A stretch of 64,000 bases of DNA from Ectothiorhodospiraceae bacterium (GTDB lineage Bacteria; Pseudomonadota; Gammaproteobacteria; Nitrococcales; Aquisalimonadaceae): NCBI GenBank assembly GCA_020831885.1, contig JAFIFU010000003.1, positions 1-64,000 on the forward strand. Reading direction: 5' to 3'. The position numbers and the translations under genes are program-made. Positions 33,559 through 42,857 of the stretch are shown here, piece after piece. The notes beneath the pieces were generated by a model. That model made no database searches. It saw only the letters and a program-made list of their open reading frames with translations, and was not told where the DNA came from. The first letter of the stretch is position 1, and each line of letters starts with the position of its first letter.

Positions 33559-35033
33559 GGATTCACCAGGCGACGCAGGTGCGGGATCAGGTCCGTCGCC
33601 GCCATGCCGCGCTCTCCACGAAGGGCCGCAAGGTCGCCTGCGGCAGCATGCAGGCAGACACCCAGCTCCGCGGCTGAAAACGCCGGGAGCCCCTGCGCCA
33701 TCAACCCCCCGATGACGCCGGAGAGGACGTCACCCGTCCCCCCCGTGGCCATACCCGGATTGCCCTGCGGGCAAACGCTGATTGTCTCCTCCGGCGCCGC
33801 GACAAGCGTGCCCGCGCCCTTCAGGACCACGGCGCCCCGGTAACGCTCCACCAGGGCCTCGACCGCCTCGAACCGGTGCCGCTGAACCGCCGCGGCAGGC
33901 TGGGCCAGCAGACGGCCCGCCTCCCCCGGATGCGGTGTCAGCACCCAGTCCTCACGGTGCATGGGCCGCTGGGACAGCAGATTCAGGGCATCGGCATCCA
34001 GCAAACAGGGCAGTCCGCTGTCCAGCACACGACGGAACAGCCCTTGGCCCCAGTCGTCCTGCCCCAGCCCCGGGCCGAGCACGATCACGCTGGCACGCCG
34101 GAGCATGGGTTCCAGCTCCCTTGCCTGCCTGACACCGCGTATCATCAGCTCGGGCTGCGCTCCCAACAACGACGCCGCATGGGCCGGATGCGTGGCCACG
34201 GAAACCAGTCCTGCGCCAACCCGCAAGGCCGCCCGGCCCGCCATCAGCGCGGCGCCCCCCATGCCCTGATGACCACCCACCACCAGCACATGGCCGTAAT
34301 GCCCTTTGTGCCCCGTCCTGTCCCGGGGAGGCAGGCGGTGGCTGAGCGCATCAAGGCGGACCAGGCGCGCGGCCGGAGCCCGGTGTCCGTACACTGCATC
34401 GGGGACATCCAGATCGAAAAAGCGGATATCGCCGCTGAGCCCCGGCCCGTCACCCGTGTACAGCCCACGCTTGAGGCCGATGAACGTCGCTGTCACGTCC
34501 GCGCAAACCGCGGTTCCCATGACCGCCCCCGAGTCGCCGCTGAGCCCGGACGGGATATCCACGGCCAGAACCGGGGAACGGTGTTGATTGATCGTATCAA
34601 TGGCCTGCGCCCAGGGCCCCTCCACGGCACGATCCAGACCGGTTCCCAGCAGGGCGTCCACGATGAGCTCCGCACCCTCGGGCACACCGCCGTCGTAGGC
34701 CCGGCAACGGCCTCCGGCATCCAGGTACCGTCGGGCAACGGTGGCCGCGTCCCCGCGCAGGCGGTCGGCGGGCACCAGGTGTACCACGTCCACCTGCAGC
34801 CCGTCCCGGCGCGCCAGCTCGGCGATGACATAACCATCACCACCGTTGTTGCCCGCGCCGCAGAACACGGCCAGCCGCCTGCGCTCGGGCCAGCGCTGAC
34901 GTAAAACCGCATAGGCATGCGCACCGGCACGCTCCATGAGCTGCAGTCCGGGGATCCCCAACGCGCCGATGGCATAGCGGTCCAAGTCGGCGACCTGGTC
35001 GGGACGGTACAGTGCCACGTTCTTGTCGATCAT
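33543..35033 (-). CDS. nnr: Bifunctional NAD(P)H-hydrate epimerase/dehydratase (YjeF)
   Basis: N-terminal FCGAGNNGGDGYVIAELA; C-terminal LTPHPGEAGRLL, GNPGMATGGTGDVLSGVIGGLMAQG. Confidence 0.96.
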   Translation of the reverse strand: MIDKNVALYRPDQVADLDRYAIGALGIPGLQLMERAGAHAYAVLRQRWPERRRLAVFCGAGNNGGDGYVIAELARRDGLQVDVVHLVPADRLRGDAATVARRYLDAGGRCRAYDGGVPEGAELIVDALLGTGLDRAVEGPWAQAIDTINQHRSPVLAVDIPSGLSGDSGAVMGTAVCADVTATFIGLKRGLYTGDGPGLSGDIRFFDLDVPDAVYGHRAPAARLVRLDALSHRLPPRDRTGHKGHYGHVLVVGGHQGMGGAALMAGRAALRVGAGLVSVATHPAHAASLLGAQPELMIRGVRQARELEPMLRRASVIVLGPGLGQDDWGQGLFRRVLDSGLPCLLDADALNLLSQRPMHREDWVLTPHPGEAGRLLAQPAAAVQRHRFEAVEALVERYRGAVVLKGAGTLVAAPEETISVCPQGNPGMATGGTGDVLSGVIGGLMAQGLPAFSAAELGVCLHAAAGDLAALRGERGMAATDLIPHLRRLVNPCACN

Positions 35034-35196
35034 GGGCCGGATTATACGGGCCTTCCCATGCCGGTTGTCAGCTCCCGCGCACATGCCGCCCCGTCGCAGC
35101 CCGGCAATCGGCTGCCGGGCCGGACCTCCGGATCGTCAGCCCGGGCATCGCACCCCCCTGGCACCACGCCCCCCGATTCGCGCTACCATTCCCCTT

Positions 35197-36306
35197 ATGC
35201 TGACTGAAGAACGCCTGTCCCCCGCACAACTGCGCGCGTTGCGCCAGCAGCTCGACGACTGGGCACGAGAGCTGGGATTCCAGCAACTCGGAGTCACGGA
35301 TGTCGATCTGGGCGTGGCGGGACCGCGATTCCGCGAGTGGCTGGCCCGGGGATTTCACGGTGACATGCAGTACATGGAACGTCACGCCCACCTCCGCTGC
35401 GACCCGGAGGCACTGGTTCCCGGGACCTGCCGGGTGATTTCCGTGCGCATGGATTACTGGCCGGACCAGCAGCGGGTCGACCCCGGCGAGCTGCTTAAGC
35501 ATCCGGGCCAGGCCTTTGTGGCACGTTATGCATTGGGGCGGGATTATCACAAACTGATGCGCAAGCGCCTGCAGCACCTGGCACGTCGCATGGAGCAGGC
35601 GGTGGGGGCTTTCGGCTACCGGGCGCTGGTGGACAGTGCCCCGGTGCTGGAAAAGCCGCTGGCAGAGAAGGCGGGACTGGGCTGGATCGGCAAGCACACC
35701 GTACTGATCAACCGGCAGGCCGGGTCATGGTTCTTCCTCGGGGAACTCTATACGGACCTCCCGCTACCGGTGGACGCGCCGGCAGGCAATCATTGCGGCA
35801 GTTGCTCCGCGTGCATGGACGTTTGCCCTACCGGGGCCATTGTGGCGCCCTATCAACTGGACGCCAGACGATGTATCGCCTATCTGACCATCGAACACCA
35901 GGGGGCCATTCCCGAGGAGTTCCGGGCTGCCATCGGGAACCGGGTCTTCGGCTGCGACGACTGTCAGCTTTTCTGCCCGTGGAACAAATTCGCCCATCCC
36001 ACCGGCGAATCGGATTTCCAGCCACGGCATGACCTGGATACGGCGGACCTGCTGGATCTGTTCCTCTGGGACGAAACCACGTTCCTCCGGCGCACCGAGG
36101 GTTCGGCCATCCGCCGGCTGGGACACGAGCGCTGGCTCCGGAACCTGGCCGTGGCTCTCGGCAACGCCCCTGCATCGCCCCAGATCGTGGACGCGCTGCG
36201 GCAACGCCAGCGGCATGCCTCCCCGCTTGTCCGCGACCATGTAAACTGGGCGCTGGCCCGGCAACTGGCCGGCCTGGAGCAAACCACCATGCCGACCCGG
36301 GCGTGA
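35197..36306 (+). CDS. queG: Epoxyqueuosine reductase
   Basis: Ferredoxin-like CGSCSACMDVCPTGAIVAPYQLDARRCIAYLTIEHQGAIPEEFRAAIGNRVFGCDDCQLFCPWNKFA. Confidence 0.97.
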   Translation: MLTEERLSPAQLRALRQQLDDWARELGFQQLGVTDVDLGVAGPRFREWLARGFHGDMQYMERHAHLRCDPEALVPGTCRVISVRMDYWPDQQRVDPGELLKHPGQAFVARYALGRDYHKLMRKRLQHLARRMEQAVGAFGYRALVDSAPVLEKPLAEKAGLGWIGKHTVLINRQAGSWFFLGELYTDLPLPVDAPAGNHCGSCSACMDVCPTGAIVAPYQLDARRCIAYLTIEHQGAIPEEFRAAIGNRVFGCDDCQLFCPWNKFAHPTGESDFQPRHDLDTADLLDLFLWDETTFLRRTEGSAIRRLGHERWLRNLAVALGNAPASPQIVDALRQRQRHASPLVRDHVNWALARQLAGLEQTTMPTRA

Positions 36307-36320
36307 TATCGGAGACTGAC

Positions 36321-37157
36321 ATGGAGGAAACTCTGCAGGGACTCACCATTGCCGTGCCCGAGAGCCGCCAACTGGATCTGTTCGCGGGCATGCTGGAAGA
36401 ACGCGGCGCCCGGACGCTGCGTTGCCCCCTGGTGACGATCCGGGACACGCCGGATCAGGCCGTGGTGCTGCACTGGCTGGAGCGGTTCATACAACAGCCG
36501 CCGGACTGGCTGATCCTGCTCACCGGGGAAGGCCTGTACCGTCTCCTGTCCTGCGCCGAACGCAACGGCAGACTGGAGGCATTCCGAGAGGCCCTGGCGC
36601 GGACCCGCACCCTGACCCGTGGCCCGAAACCGGGACGGGCCCTGCGCAGCATCGATCTGCGGGCGGATGTCGTGGCCGAGAGCCCGACCTCGGCCGGCGT
36701 GATACGGACGCTCGCCCAACTGGATCTGGCCGGCCGCCGGGTTGCCGTGCAGCTCTACGGCCAGGAGCCCAACGTGCCGTTGGTGCAGGCGCTGGAGCAG
36801 GCCGGCGTGGCCGGTGTGGACACGGTCGCGCCTTACATCTACGTTCAGGACACGGACGACCCCAGGGTTCTGGAACTCATTCGGCAATTGGCCGACGGTG
36901 GCGTGCATGCCATCGCGTTTACCAGCAAGGCACAGGTGGATCGGCTGTTCGCGGTCGCCCAGGCCGCAGACCAGGCCGGGCAGTTGCGCCAGGCGCTGGC
37001 CGGCGTTCTGGTGGCTTCCGTGGGCCCCGTCGTGGCCGACACACTGCGCGCTTACGGGGTGAACTCGGATCTGCAACCGGAGCGCAGCTACTTCATGAAA
37101 CCGCTGGTCCGCGAACTGATGCTCGCCCGGGCGGAGGGGCGATTGAAACCCGCCTGA
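36321..37157 (+). CDS. Uroporphyrinogen-III synthase (HemD)-like protein
   Basis: MEETLQGLTIAVPESRQLDLFAGMLEERGARTLRCPLVTI..., ...VAVQLYGQEPN..., VASVGPVVADTLRAYGV. A GTG start at 36303 overlapping the queG stop is possible. Confidence 0.8.
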   Translation: MEETLQGLTIAVPESRQLDLFAGMLEERGARTLRCPLVTIRDTPDQAVVLHWLERFIQQPPDWLILLTGEGLYRLLSCAERNGRLEAFREALARTRTLTRGPKPGRALRSIDLRADVVAESPTSAGVIRTLAQLDLAGRRVAVQLYGQEPNVPLVQALEQAGVAGVDTVAPYIYVQDTDDPRVLELIRQLADGGVHAIAFTSKAQVDRLFAVAQAADQAGQLRQALAGVLVASVGPVVADTLRAYGVNSDLQPERSYFMKPLVRELMLARAEGRLKPA

Positions 37158-37160
37158 GAC

Positions 37161-37201
37161 GACAGTGCCTTGGTGGCAGCTCCTGCCACCAAGGCACTGT
37201 C
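37161..37201. repeat. 19-bp perfect inverted repeat with 3-nt loop between convergent genes
   Basis: GACAGTGCCTTGGTGGCAG-CTC-CTGCCACCAAGGCACTGTC; no T-tract on either side. Confidence 0.9.
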
Positions 37202-37275
37202 CTGGGGATCCCGTGCCGTCACCCCACGGCAAAGGGAGGACCAGGCAGTCCTGACCAGCCGTGCGGGGGGATCAG

Positions 37276-37656
37276 TCAGGCAACCTGGAGCGGGATATCC
37301 TTGCGCATTCCGGTGATATTGTTCTTCCCATCGCAGTACACCAGGGTCGGCTTGAATTCCTTCATCTCTTTCTCGTCCACCACCGCATAGGCGCAGATGA
37401 TGATGCGATCGCCTTCACCGGCAAGGTGCGCAGCGGCACCATTGACGGAGATCATGCGGGAACCCGGCTCCCCCCGGATGGCATAGGTGGTGAACCGCGC
37501 GCCGTTGGCCAGGTTATAGATCTGGATCTGTTCGTACTCCAGGATGCCGGCGGCGTCCATCAGCTCCGCATCGATGGCACAGGAGCCTTCGTAATCCAGT
37601 TCGGTCTGTGTCACGCAGGCCTGATGGAGCTTGCACTTGAGCATATTGAGCTGCAT
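37276..37656 (-). CDS. panD: Aspartate 1-decarboxylase
   Basis: [38 protein letters not shown] with Gly-Ser self-cleavage site. Confidence 0.97.
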   Translation of the reverse strand: MQLNMLKCKLHQACVTQTELDYEGSCAIDAELMDAAGILEYEQIQIYNLANGARFTTYAIRGEPGSRMISVNGAAAHLAGEGDRIIICAYAVVDEKEMKEFKPTLVYCDGKNNITGMRKDIPLQVA

Positions 37657-37767
37657 AAGGGATCCCCATGCTTGTTCATGGACGTGGTTCGCGGGCGACC
37701 CGACAGGCCGTCGCTGCTGCAGGGCAGCATAGTATCCACAGGCGAACAGCCGGATCAATCACCGATC

Positions 37768-38643
37768 TCACCACGACCCGCCATCCGTCAGTTCGAATTC
37801 GATATTGTCGATCAATCGGGTCCGTCCCAGCCGGGCGGCGCCCAGGACGACCAGTTGACGCTCGCCGCCCCGGGGGGGCGCCAGATCCTCGGGGCGCCGG
37901 AGGCTGACGTAGTCCGGCTCCAGGCCTGCGCCTTCCAGTTCAGCACGGGCCCGGGATTCCAGAGCGGCGACATCTCGGCCACCCTGGCGGACCGCATTCA
38001 CCAGAACGCCCAGAGCGCGATACAGGGCCGGCGCCCGGCGCCGCTCATCCGGTTCCAGATAGGCGTTGCGCGAACTCATGGCCAGCCCATCCGCCTCCCG
38101 GACGATAGGGCAGCCGTGAACCTGGACCGGAAAGTTGAGGTCCAGCGCCATACGCCGGATAACCTGCAACTGCTGAAAATCCTTGCGGCCGAACACGGCG
38201 ATGTCCGGCCCCACCAGATTGAACAGCTTGGCCACGACCGTTGCGACGCCGGTGAAATGGCCGGGGCGGCTCCGGCCACAGAGGGTATCCACAAGCGCGG
38301 CAGGTGGCTCCACCCGCGTTGCGGCGCCGGTTCCGCCCGGATACATGGCATCGACGCCCGGAGCGAACACCAGGTCGGCACCCCGCCCGTCCAGGCGCCG
38401 GCAGTCGTCCTCCAGCGTACGGGGATAGGCGTCGAAGTCCTCCCCTTCACCGAATTGCAGCGGGTTCACGAAGACCGACACCACCACCCGCTCCGCCTGG
38501 ACGGCCGCGGATTCCACCAGGCTCAGATGACCGTCATGCAGGTTGCCCATCGTGGGAACCAGGGCCACCCGCTGCCCGCTGTGTTGCCAGTCGCGCACCA
38601 CCCGTCGCAGTGCGGCCACATCGTGCATCAACTGCATGCGCAC
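37768..38643 (-). CDS. panC: Pantothenate synthetase
   Basis: VALVPTMGNLHDGHLSLVESA; VFVNPLQFGEGEDFDAYPRT; FGRKDFQQLQVIRRM. Confidence 0.97.
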   Translation of the reverse strand: MRMQLMHDVAALRRVVRDWQHSGQRVALVPTMGNLHDGHLSLVESAAVQAERVVVSVFVNPLQFGEGEDFDAYPRTLEDDCRRLDGRGADLVFAPGVDAMYPGGTGAATRVEPPAALVDTLCGRSRPGHFTGVATVVAKLFNLVGPDIAVFGRKDFQQLQVIRRMALDLNFPVQVHGCPIVREADGLAMSSRNAYLEPDERRRAPALYRALGVLVNAVRQGGRDVAALESRARAELEGAGLEPDYVSLRRPEDLAPPRGGERQLVVLGAARLGRTRLIDNIEFELTDGGSW

Positions 38644-38646
38644 ACC

Positions 38647-39468
38647 TCAGAAACAGTGTTCGGGGGCGGGAAAGCGGCCGGATTTCACGGCCGCCACGTA
38701 GGCTGCCAGCGCACCGGGAATGCTGTCCGCGTCGGGCATGAAATTCCGGGAGAACTTCGGCACATGTCCCGGAGTCAGCCCGAGCATATCCTGCAGAACA
38801 AGGATCTGTCCGTCGCAATGCGGGCCTGCACCGATCCCGATCACCGGCACCCGGGCCTGACCGCTGATGCGTGCCGCCAGCTCCGCTGGAACGCACTCCA
38901 GCAGCAGCAGGTCCGCACCCGCCTCTTCCAACTGGCGGGCATCCTCCAGCATGATCCCCGCAGCCGCCTCATCGCGCCCTTGTACGCGGTACCCGCCCAT
39001 CTTGTGCACCGCCTGCGGGCGCAAGCCCAGATGCGCGCAGACCGGGACACCGGCCTGGGCGAGCCGGCGGACCACCTCGGCCTGGGCGCCGGTGCCCTCC
39101 AGCTTGACGATCTGGGCGCCTCCTTCCTTCATCAGGCGGCCGGCGTTGCGCAGGGCGTCATCGGCGGTGACATGACTCATGAACGGCATGTCCACCATGA
39201 GCAGGGCACGCCTCAGCGCCGGCGCCACGCACCGGCTATGATAGATGATCTCGTCCATGGTGACCGGAAGCGTGGTGGCGCGGCCCTGCATGACCATGCC
39301 CAGCGAGTCGCCCACCAGCACGAAGTCCATGCCGGCGGCATCCAACGCCCGGGCGAAGCTGAAATCGTAAGCGGTCAGGGACGCGATTTTCTCGCCCTCG
39401 GCCTTCATTCTTGCCAGCGACGCAACAGTAACCGGCTTGCACGGTTTGTCCGACTTGGCTGAGTTCAT
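38647..39468 (-). CDS. panB: 3-methyl-2-oxobutanoate hydroxymethyltransferase
   Basis: SLTAYDFSFARALDAAGMDFVLVGDSLGMVMQGRATTLPVTMDEIIYHSRCV. Confidence 0.97.
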   Translation of the reverse strand: MNSAKSDKPCKPVTVASLARMKAEGEKIASLTAYDFSFARALDAAGMDFVLVGDSLGMVMQGRATTLPVTMDEIIYHSRCVAPALRRALLMVDMPFMSHVTADDALRNAGRLMKEGGAQIVKLEGTGAQAEVVRRLAQAGVPVCAHLGLRPQAVHKMGGYRVQGRDEAAAGIMLEDARQLEEAGADLLLLECVPAELAARISGQARVPVIGIGAGPHCDGQILVLQDMLGLTPGHVPKFSRNFMPDADSIPGALAAYVAAVKSGRFPAPEHCF

Positions 39469-39498
39469 AACGCCGATTCCTCTCACCACAGGCCGCGA

Positions 39499-39552
39499 GG
39501 GGAGCACTGAACGATTCCCGGGAATCGATCAGTGTTTCCTTCAGTGCTCCCC
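39499..39552. repeat. 54-bp nested palindrome built from inverted copies of the dispersed repeat
   Basis: Outer 13-bp arms GGGGAGCACTGAA/TTCAGTGCTCCCC, inner 16-bp palindrome CGATTCCCGGGAATCG, plus ATCAGTGTTTCC; 31 bp upstream of panB. Confidence 0.9.
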
Positions 39553-39657
39553 TAGATGCCCGTTGCCCGGAAAGGCAAGGATAGTGCGGCTGCGGATTGG
39601 AAGTTTCAAGCGCCATTTTCGCAATGCACCAATGCCTGCCAGGAACGAATGGCGGAA

Positions 39658-40329
39658 TCAGAGGGAGATGGGCGCCGGGTTGAAGTAGTGCCGGCCGCTG
39701 CGGATGTCGGCCAGGCGATCCAGCAATTGCCGGTAGTCGGCATCGTTGTCCACCAGATCGATTTCCGCCGCATTGACGATCAGCAGCGGGGCGGCATCGT
39801 AGTGATAGAAGAAGGCCACGTAAGCGTCGCAGAGCCGCTGGAGGTAGTCCGCGCTGATGGCCTGCTCATGGGGTATGCCCCGGCGCCGTATCCGCTCCAT
39901 CAGGACATCCACGGGCGCCTGAAGGTAAACCACCAGGTCCGGCGGCTGCAGTTCCGGCGCCAGTTGATCGAAAACACGGGAGTAAAGATCGAACTCCGCC
40001 TCGTTCAGTGTGAGCTCGGCGAAGATGCGGTCTTTCTCGAACAGGAAATCCGCCACGCGGCTTTCCTGGAACAGATCCCGCTGGCGCAGCCGTCGCAGCT
40101 GCTCCGCCCGCTGCATGAGAAAATACATCTGGGTGGGAAAGGCGGCATCCCGGGGATTCTGATAGAACCGCTCCAGGAACGGGTTCTCGTCCGCACCTTC
40201 CAGAAGCAGTCCGCTACCCAGACTGGTTGCCAGGCGCCGGGCGAGGCTGGTCTTGCCGACCCCGATGGGGCCTTCCACCACCAGGTGCCGCGGTACCTGA
40301 AAGCGGGATTCGGGGTTGTCGCGTGTCAT
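39658..40329 (-). CDS. Deoxynucleoside kinase (dGK/dAK family)
   Basis: HLVVEGPIGVGKTSLARRLA; DLVVYLQAPVDVLMERIRRRG; lies between folK and panB. Confidence 0.92.
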   Translation of the reverse strand: MTRDNPESRFQVPRHLVVEGPIGVGKTSLARRLATSLGSGLLLEGADENPFLERFYQNPRDAAFPTQMYFLMQRAEQLRRLRQRDLFQESRVADFLFEKDRIFAELTLNEAEFDLYSRVFDQLAPELQPPDLVVYLQAPVDVLMERIRRRGIPHEQAISADYLQRLCDAYVAFFYHYDAAPLLIVNAAEIDLVDNDADYRQLLDRLADIRSGRHYFNPAPISL

Positions 40330-40331
40330 TG

Positions 40332-40835
40332 TTATTGCGGGTCCTCCAACCGTCTGGCGACGGCTTCCAAGGGCAAGGCTGCCAGCAATCCGGCCACGGA
40401 CCCGTAGCCGGGAATCTCCAGCTCGGGGCTAACCTCGACCAGAGGATACAGGACGAACGCACGATGCGGTATGCCGGGGTGGGGAACCGTCAGCCGCGGC
40501 AGGTCAATGCGCTCGTTGCCGTAGACCAGCAGGTCCAGATCCAGGGTCCGTTCCCCCCACCGGCGCGCCCGCTGCCGGCCGTGGGCCTGCTCGATGAGCT
40601 GAAGCCGATCCAGCAGCACCAGCGGCTCCAGACAGGTCTGCAGCAGGACGACGGCGTTGATGAAGTCCGGTTGATCCCGGGGCCCCATGGGGGGACTCCG
40701 GAACAATCCCGAGGCACGCACGAGCCGTGTCTCCGGCAGGCTCGCCAGTTCCGACGTGGCCCCCAGCACCTGCCGGACCGGGTCGGAAAGATTGCTTCCC
40801 AGCCCGACCCACGCGGGACGGGCGGCAGGGGTCAT
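40332..40835 (-). CDS. folK: 2-amino-4-hydroxy-6-hydroxymethyldihydropteridine pyrophosphokinase
   Basis: WVGLGSNLSDP; FINAVVLLQT; RRWGERTLDLDLLVYG; VPHPGIPHRAFVLYPL. Confidence 0.96.
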   Translation of the reverse strand: MTPAARPAWVGLGSNLSDPVRQVLGATSELASLPETRLVRASGLFRSPPMGPRDQPDFINAVVLLQTCLEPLVLLDRLQLIEQAHGRQRARRWGERTLDLDLLVYGNERIDLPRLTVPHPGIPHRAFVLYPLVEVSPELEIPGYGSVAGLLAALPLEAVARRLEDPQ

Positions 40836-42172
40836 TGCGGCGCTCCGGTGGAGTCAGGACGCCGCCGCGGCCGCCTGCGGCGCCGGCGCCGCCCGGCACC
40901 GTCTCCACCGGCGGGCTTCGGCAACTCCCGCCCCTGCTGAAAATCCGTCCACCACTGGGCCAGTTCAACAGGGGCATTGCCCACCTCGCTCCGGAGCAGC
41001 AGGAAGTCATAGGCGGCCCGAAAACGGGGATGGCCCAGCAGGCGCTGAGCGCGTTTTGCCGGCGTCATGCCATAGCGCAGCAGGCGCGGCTGCAGCAGAT
41101 AGATTTCCCGCATGGGGAGGGAGAACCGCTTCGGGATGGCCACCCGCTGCACCTGGTTACTGATCACCAGGCTGCTTGCCAGCTGTATCGCCTGGGGCTC
41201 GGTTTCCTCCTCCTCCTCGATCAGCCGCTGCTTCTCTTCCTCCACCACGGGCCAAAGCAGCGCTGCGAACAGGAACGCAGGCGTCACCGGCTTGTCCTCC
41301 GCAATACGCTGATCCGTATTGCGCAGCGCGGCGTTGATGAAGCGGATCCAGGTACCGTGCTCGTCCGTATCCAGCAACCGGTCTGTATCCGGAAACAGGT
41401 ACTCGAACAGGCGGTAATGACGCAGCATTTCAAAGGTCTCGGCACCCTGACCGGCCATGAACAGTTTCAGCACTTCGTCAAACAACCGCGCCTGCGGTAT
41501 GTGTTCCAGCAGTCCGGCCATGCGGGGAATGGGCTCCGCCGAATGCGCCTCGATGCGGAAGCCCAGTTTCGCCGCGAAGCGCACGGCGCGCAGCATCCGG
41601 ACCGGATCCTCCCGGTAGCGCTGTTCCGGGTCGCCGATCATGCGCACCAGCCCGGCCTGCAGGTCGGCCATGCCGTTGGCGAAATCGACCACGGAGAAAT
41701 CGTGGATGTTGTAGTAGAGGGAGTTCATGGTGAAATCGCGCCGCAGTGCGTCCTCCTCCACCGTGCCGTAGACGTTGTCACGGACAATGCGTCCGTCCTC
41801 CAACGCCACATCTCCCTCCAGTTCGCCGTCCGCCGGATCGTGCAGAGCCCGGAATGTGGCCACTTCGATGATCTCCGGCCCGAAATGAACATGTGCCAGG
41901 CGGAAGCGGCGGCCGATCAGGCGGCAGTTGCGGAACAAGGCCTTGACCTGTTCCGGCCGCGCATCGGTGGCCACATCGAAATCCTTCGGCTCCCTCCCCA
42001 GGGACAGGTCGCGGACGCCGCCCCCCACCAGGTACGCCTGGAAGCCCGCATTCTTCAACCGATAGAGCACCTTGAGAGCGTTATCGCTGATATCCGCGCG
42101 GGAGATCCCGTGTTCGGAGCGTGGGATGATGCGTGCCGCTGTCTTTTCGGTGAGTACGTGATCGTCCGTCAC
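40832..42172 (-). CDS. pcnB: Poly(A) polymerase I
   Basis: GFQAYLVGGGVRDLSLGREPKDFDVATDARPEQVKALFRNCRLIGRRFRLAHV; Arg-rich C-terminus. Start uncertain: GTG 42172 or the track start 42217. Confidence 0.93.
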   Translation of the reverse strand: MTDDHVLTEKTAARIIPRSEHGISRADISDNALKVLYRLKNAGFQAYLVGGGVRDLSLGREPKDFDVATDARPEQVKALFRNCRLIGRRFRLAHVHFGPEIIEVATFRALHDPADGELEGDVALEDGRIVRDNVYGTVEEDALRRDFTMNSLYYNIHDFSVVDFANGMADLQAGLVRMIGDPEQRYREDPVRMLRAVRFAAKLGFRIEAHSAEPIPRMAGLLEHIPQARLFDEVLKLFMAGQGAETFEMLRHYRLFEYLFPDTDRLLDTDEHGTWIRFINAALRNTDQRIAEDKPVTPAFLFAALLWPVVEEEKQRLIEEEEETEPQAIQLASSLVISNQVQRVAIPKRFSLPMREIYLLQPRLLRYGMTPAKRAQRLLGHPRFRAAYDFLLLRSEVGNAPVELAQWWTDFQQGRELPKPAGGDGAGRRRRRRRPRRRPDSTGAPQ

Positions 42173-42184
42173 TGGTTTCCGTGC

Positions 42185-42212
42185 TTGAGCCCATGAAATG
42201 AGGCCGTATAAT
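42185..42212 (+). promoter_or_regulatory. Candidate sigma70 promoter for tRNA-Glu
   Basis: TTGAGC-16 bp-TATAAT (perfect -10). Confidence 0.45.
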
Positions 42213-42276
42213 ATCACCGCGTTGCAGGGCTTGCAGAATCGTTCAAGATAAAGCAGGATACGCAGCCACGGAACAC

Positions 42277-42352
42277 GCTCCCTTCGTCTAGAGGCCTAGG
42301 ACACCGCCCTTTCACGGCGGCGACAGGGGTTCGAATCCCCTAGGGAGCGCCA
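42277..42352 (+). tRNA. tRNA-Glu(TTC)
   Basis: 76 nt with CCA; acceptor GCTCCCT/AGGGAGC; anticodon loop CTTTCAC. Confidence 0.95.
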
Positions 42353-42378
42353 CTTTTCCTCCTTCCCGATCCAGACAG

Positions 42379-42825
42379 ATGCCCGAGTCCCCGTCGACCC
42401 GCGAGGCCCGGCCTGCCGGTTTTTTCCGCCGGCTGGGTGCGGCGGCCTACGATCTGATGCTGCTCACCGCCGTTGTGATCGCCGGTGCCTTTGCCGTCCT
42501 CCCGCTCACGGGCGGCGAGGAAGTCCCGGCCCGCTGGATGCCTCTGTTCCAGCTCTACATTCTGGTGCTGGCAGGCGGTTTCTTCGTGCTGTTCTGGCTC
42601 TGGGGAAACCAGACGCTGGGCATGAAAGCCTGGCATCTCTACCTGCGCCGGGCGGATGGCGGGCTGCCGCGACTGCCGGATGCGTTGAAGCGGCTGGCGG
42701 CGATGGTGATCACGCTGGGCCCCGTGGGCCTGATTTCAATGCCGTTCGATCCCAATCGGCGCAGTCTGGCCGATCTGCTCTCCGGAACGGTCATTCTCCA
42801 TCAACCGCCGGGGTCCGACCACTGA
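42379..42825 (+). CDS. RDD family membrane protein
   Basis: RLGAAAYDLMLLTAVVIAGAFAVLPL...WGNQTLGMKAWHLYLRRADGG...; typical RDD layout. Confidence 0.88.
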   Translation: MPESPSTREARPAGFFRRLGAAAYDLMLLTAVVIAGAFAVLPLTGGEEVPARWMPLFQLYILVLAGGFFVLFWLWGNQTLGMKAWHLYLRRADGGLPRLPDALKRLAAMVITLGPVGLISMPFDPNRRSLADLLSGTVILHQPPGSDH

Positions 42826-42857
42826 CCGGACCCCGGCGACCACCGGCTGGGACGTCG

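Noticed and set aside
37261-39462. 733-aa plus-strand ORF
   Set aside because: Antisense to panD, panC and panB.
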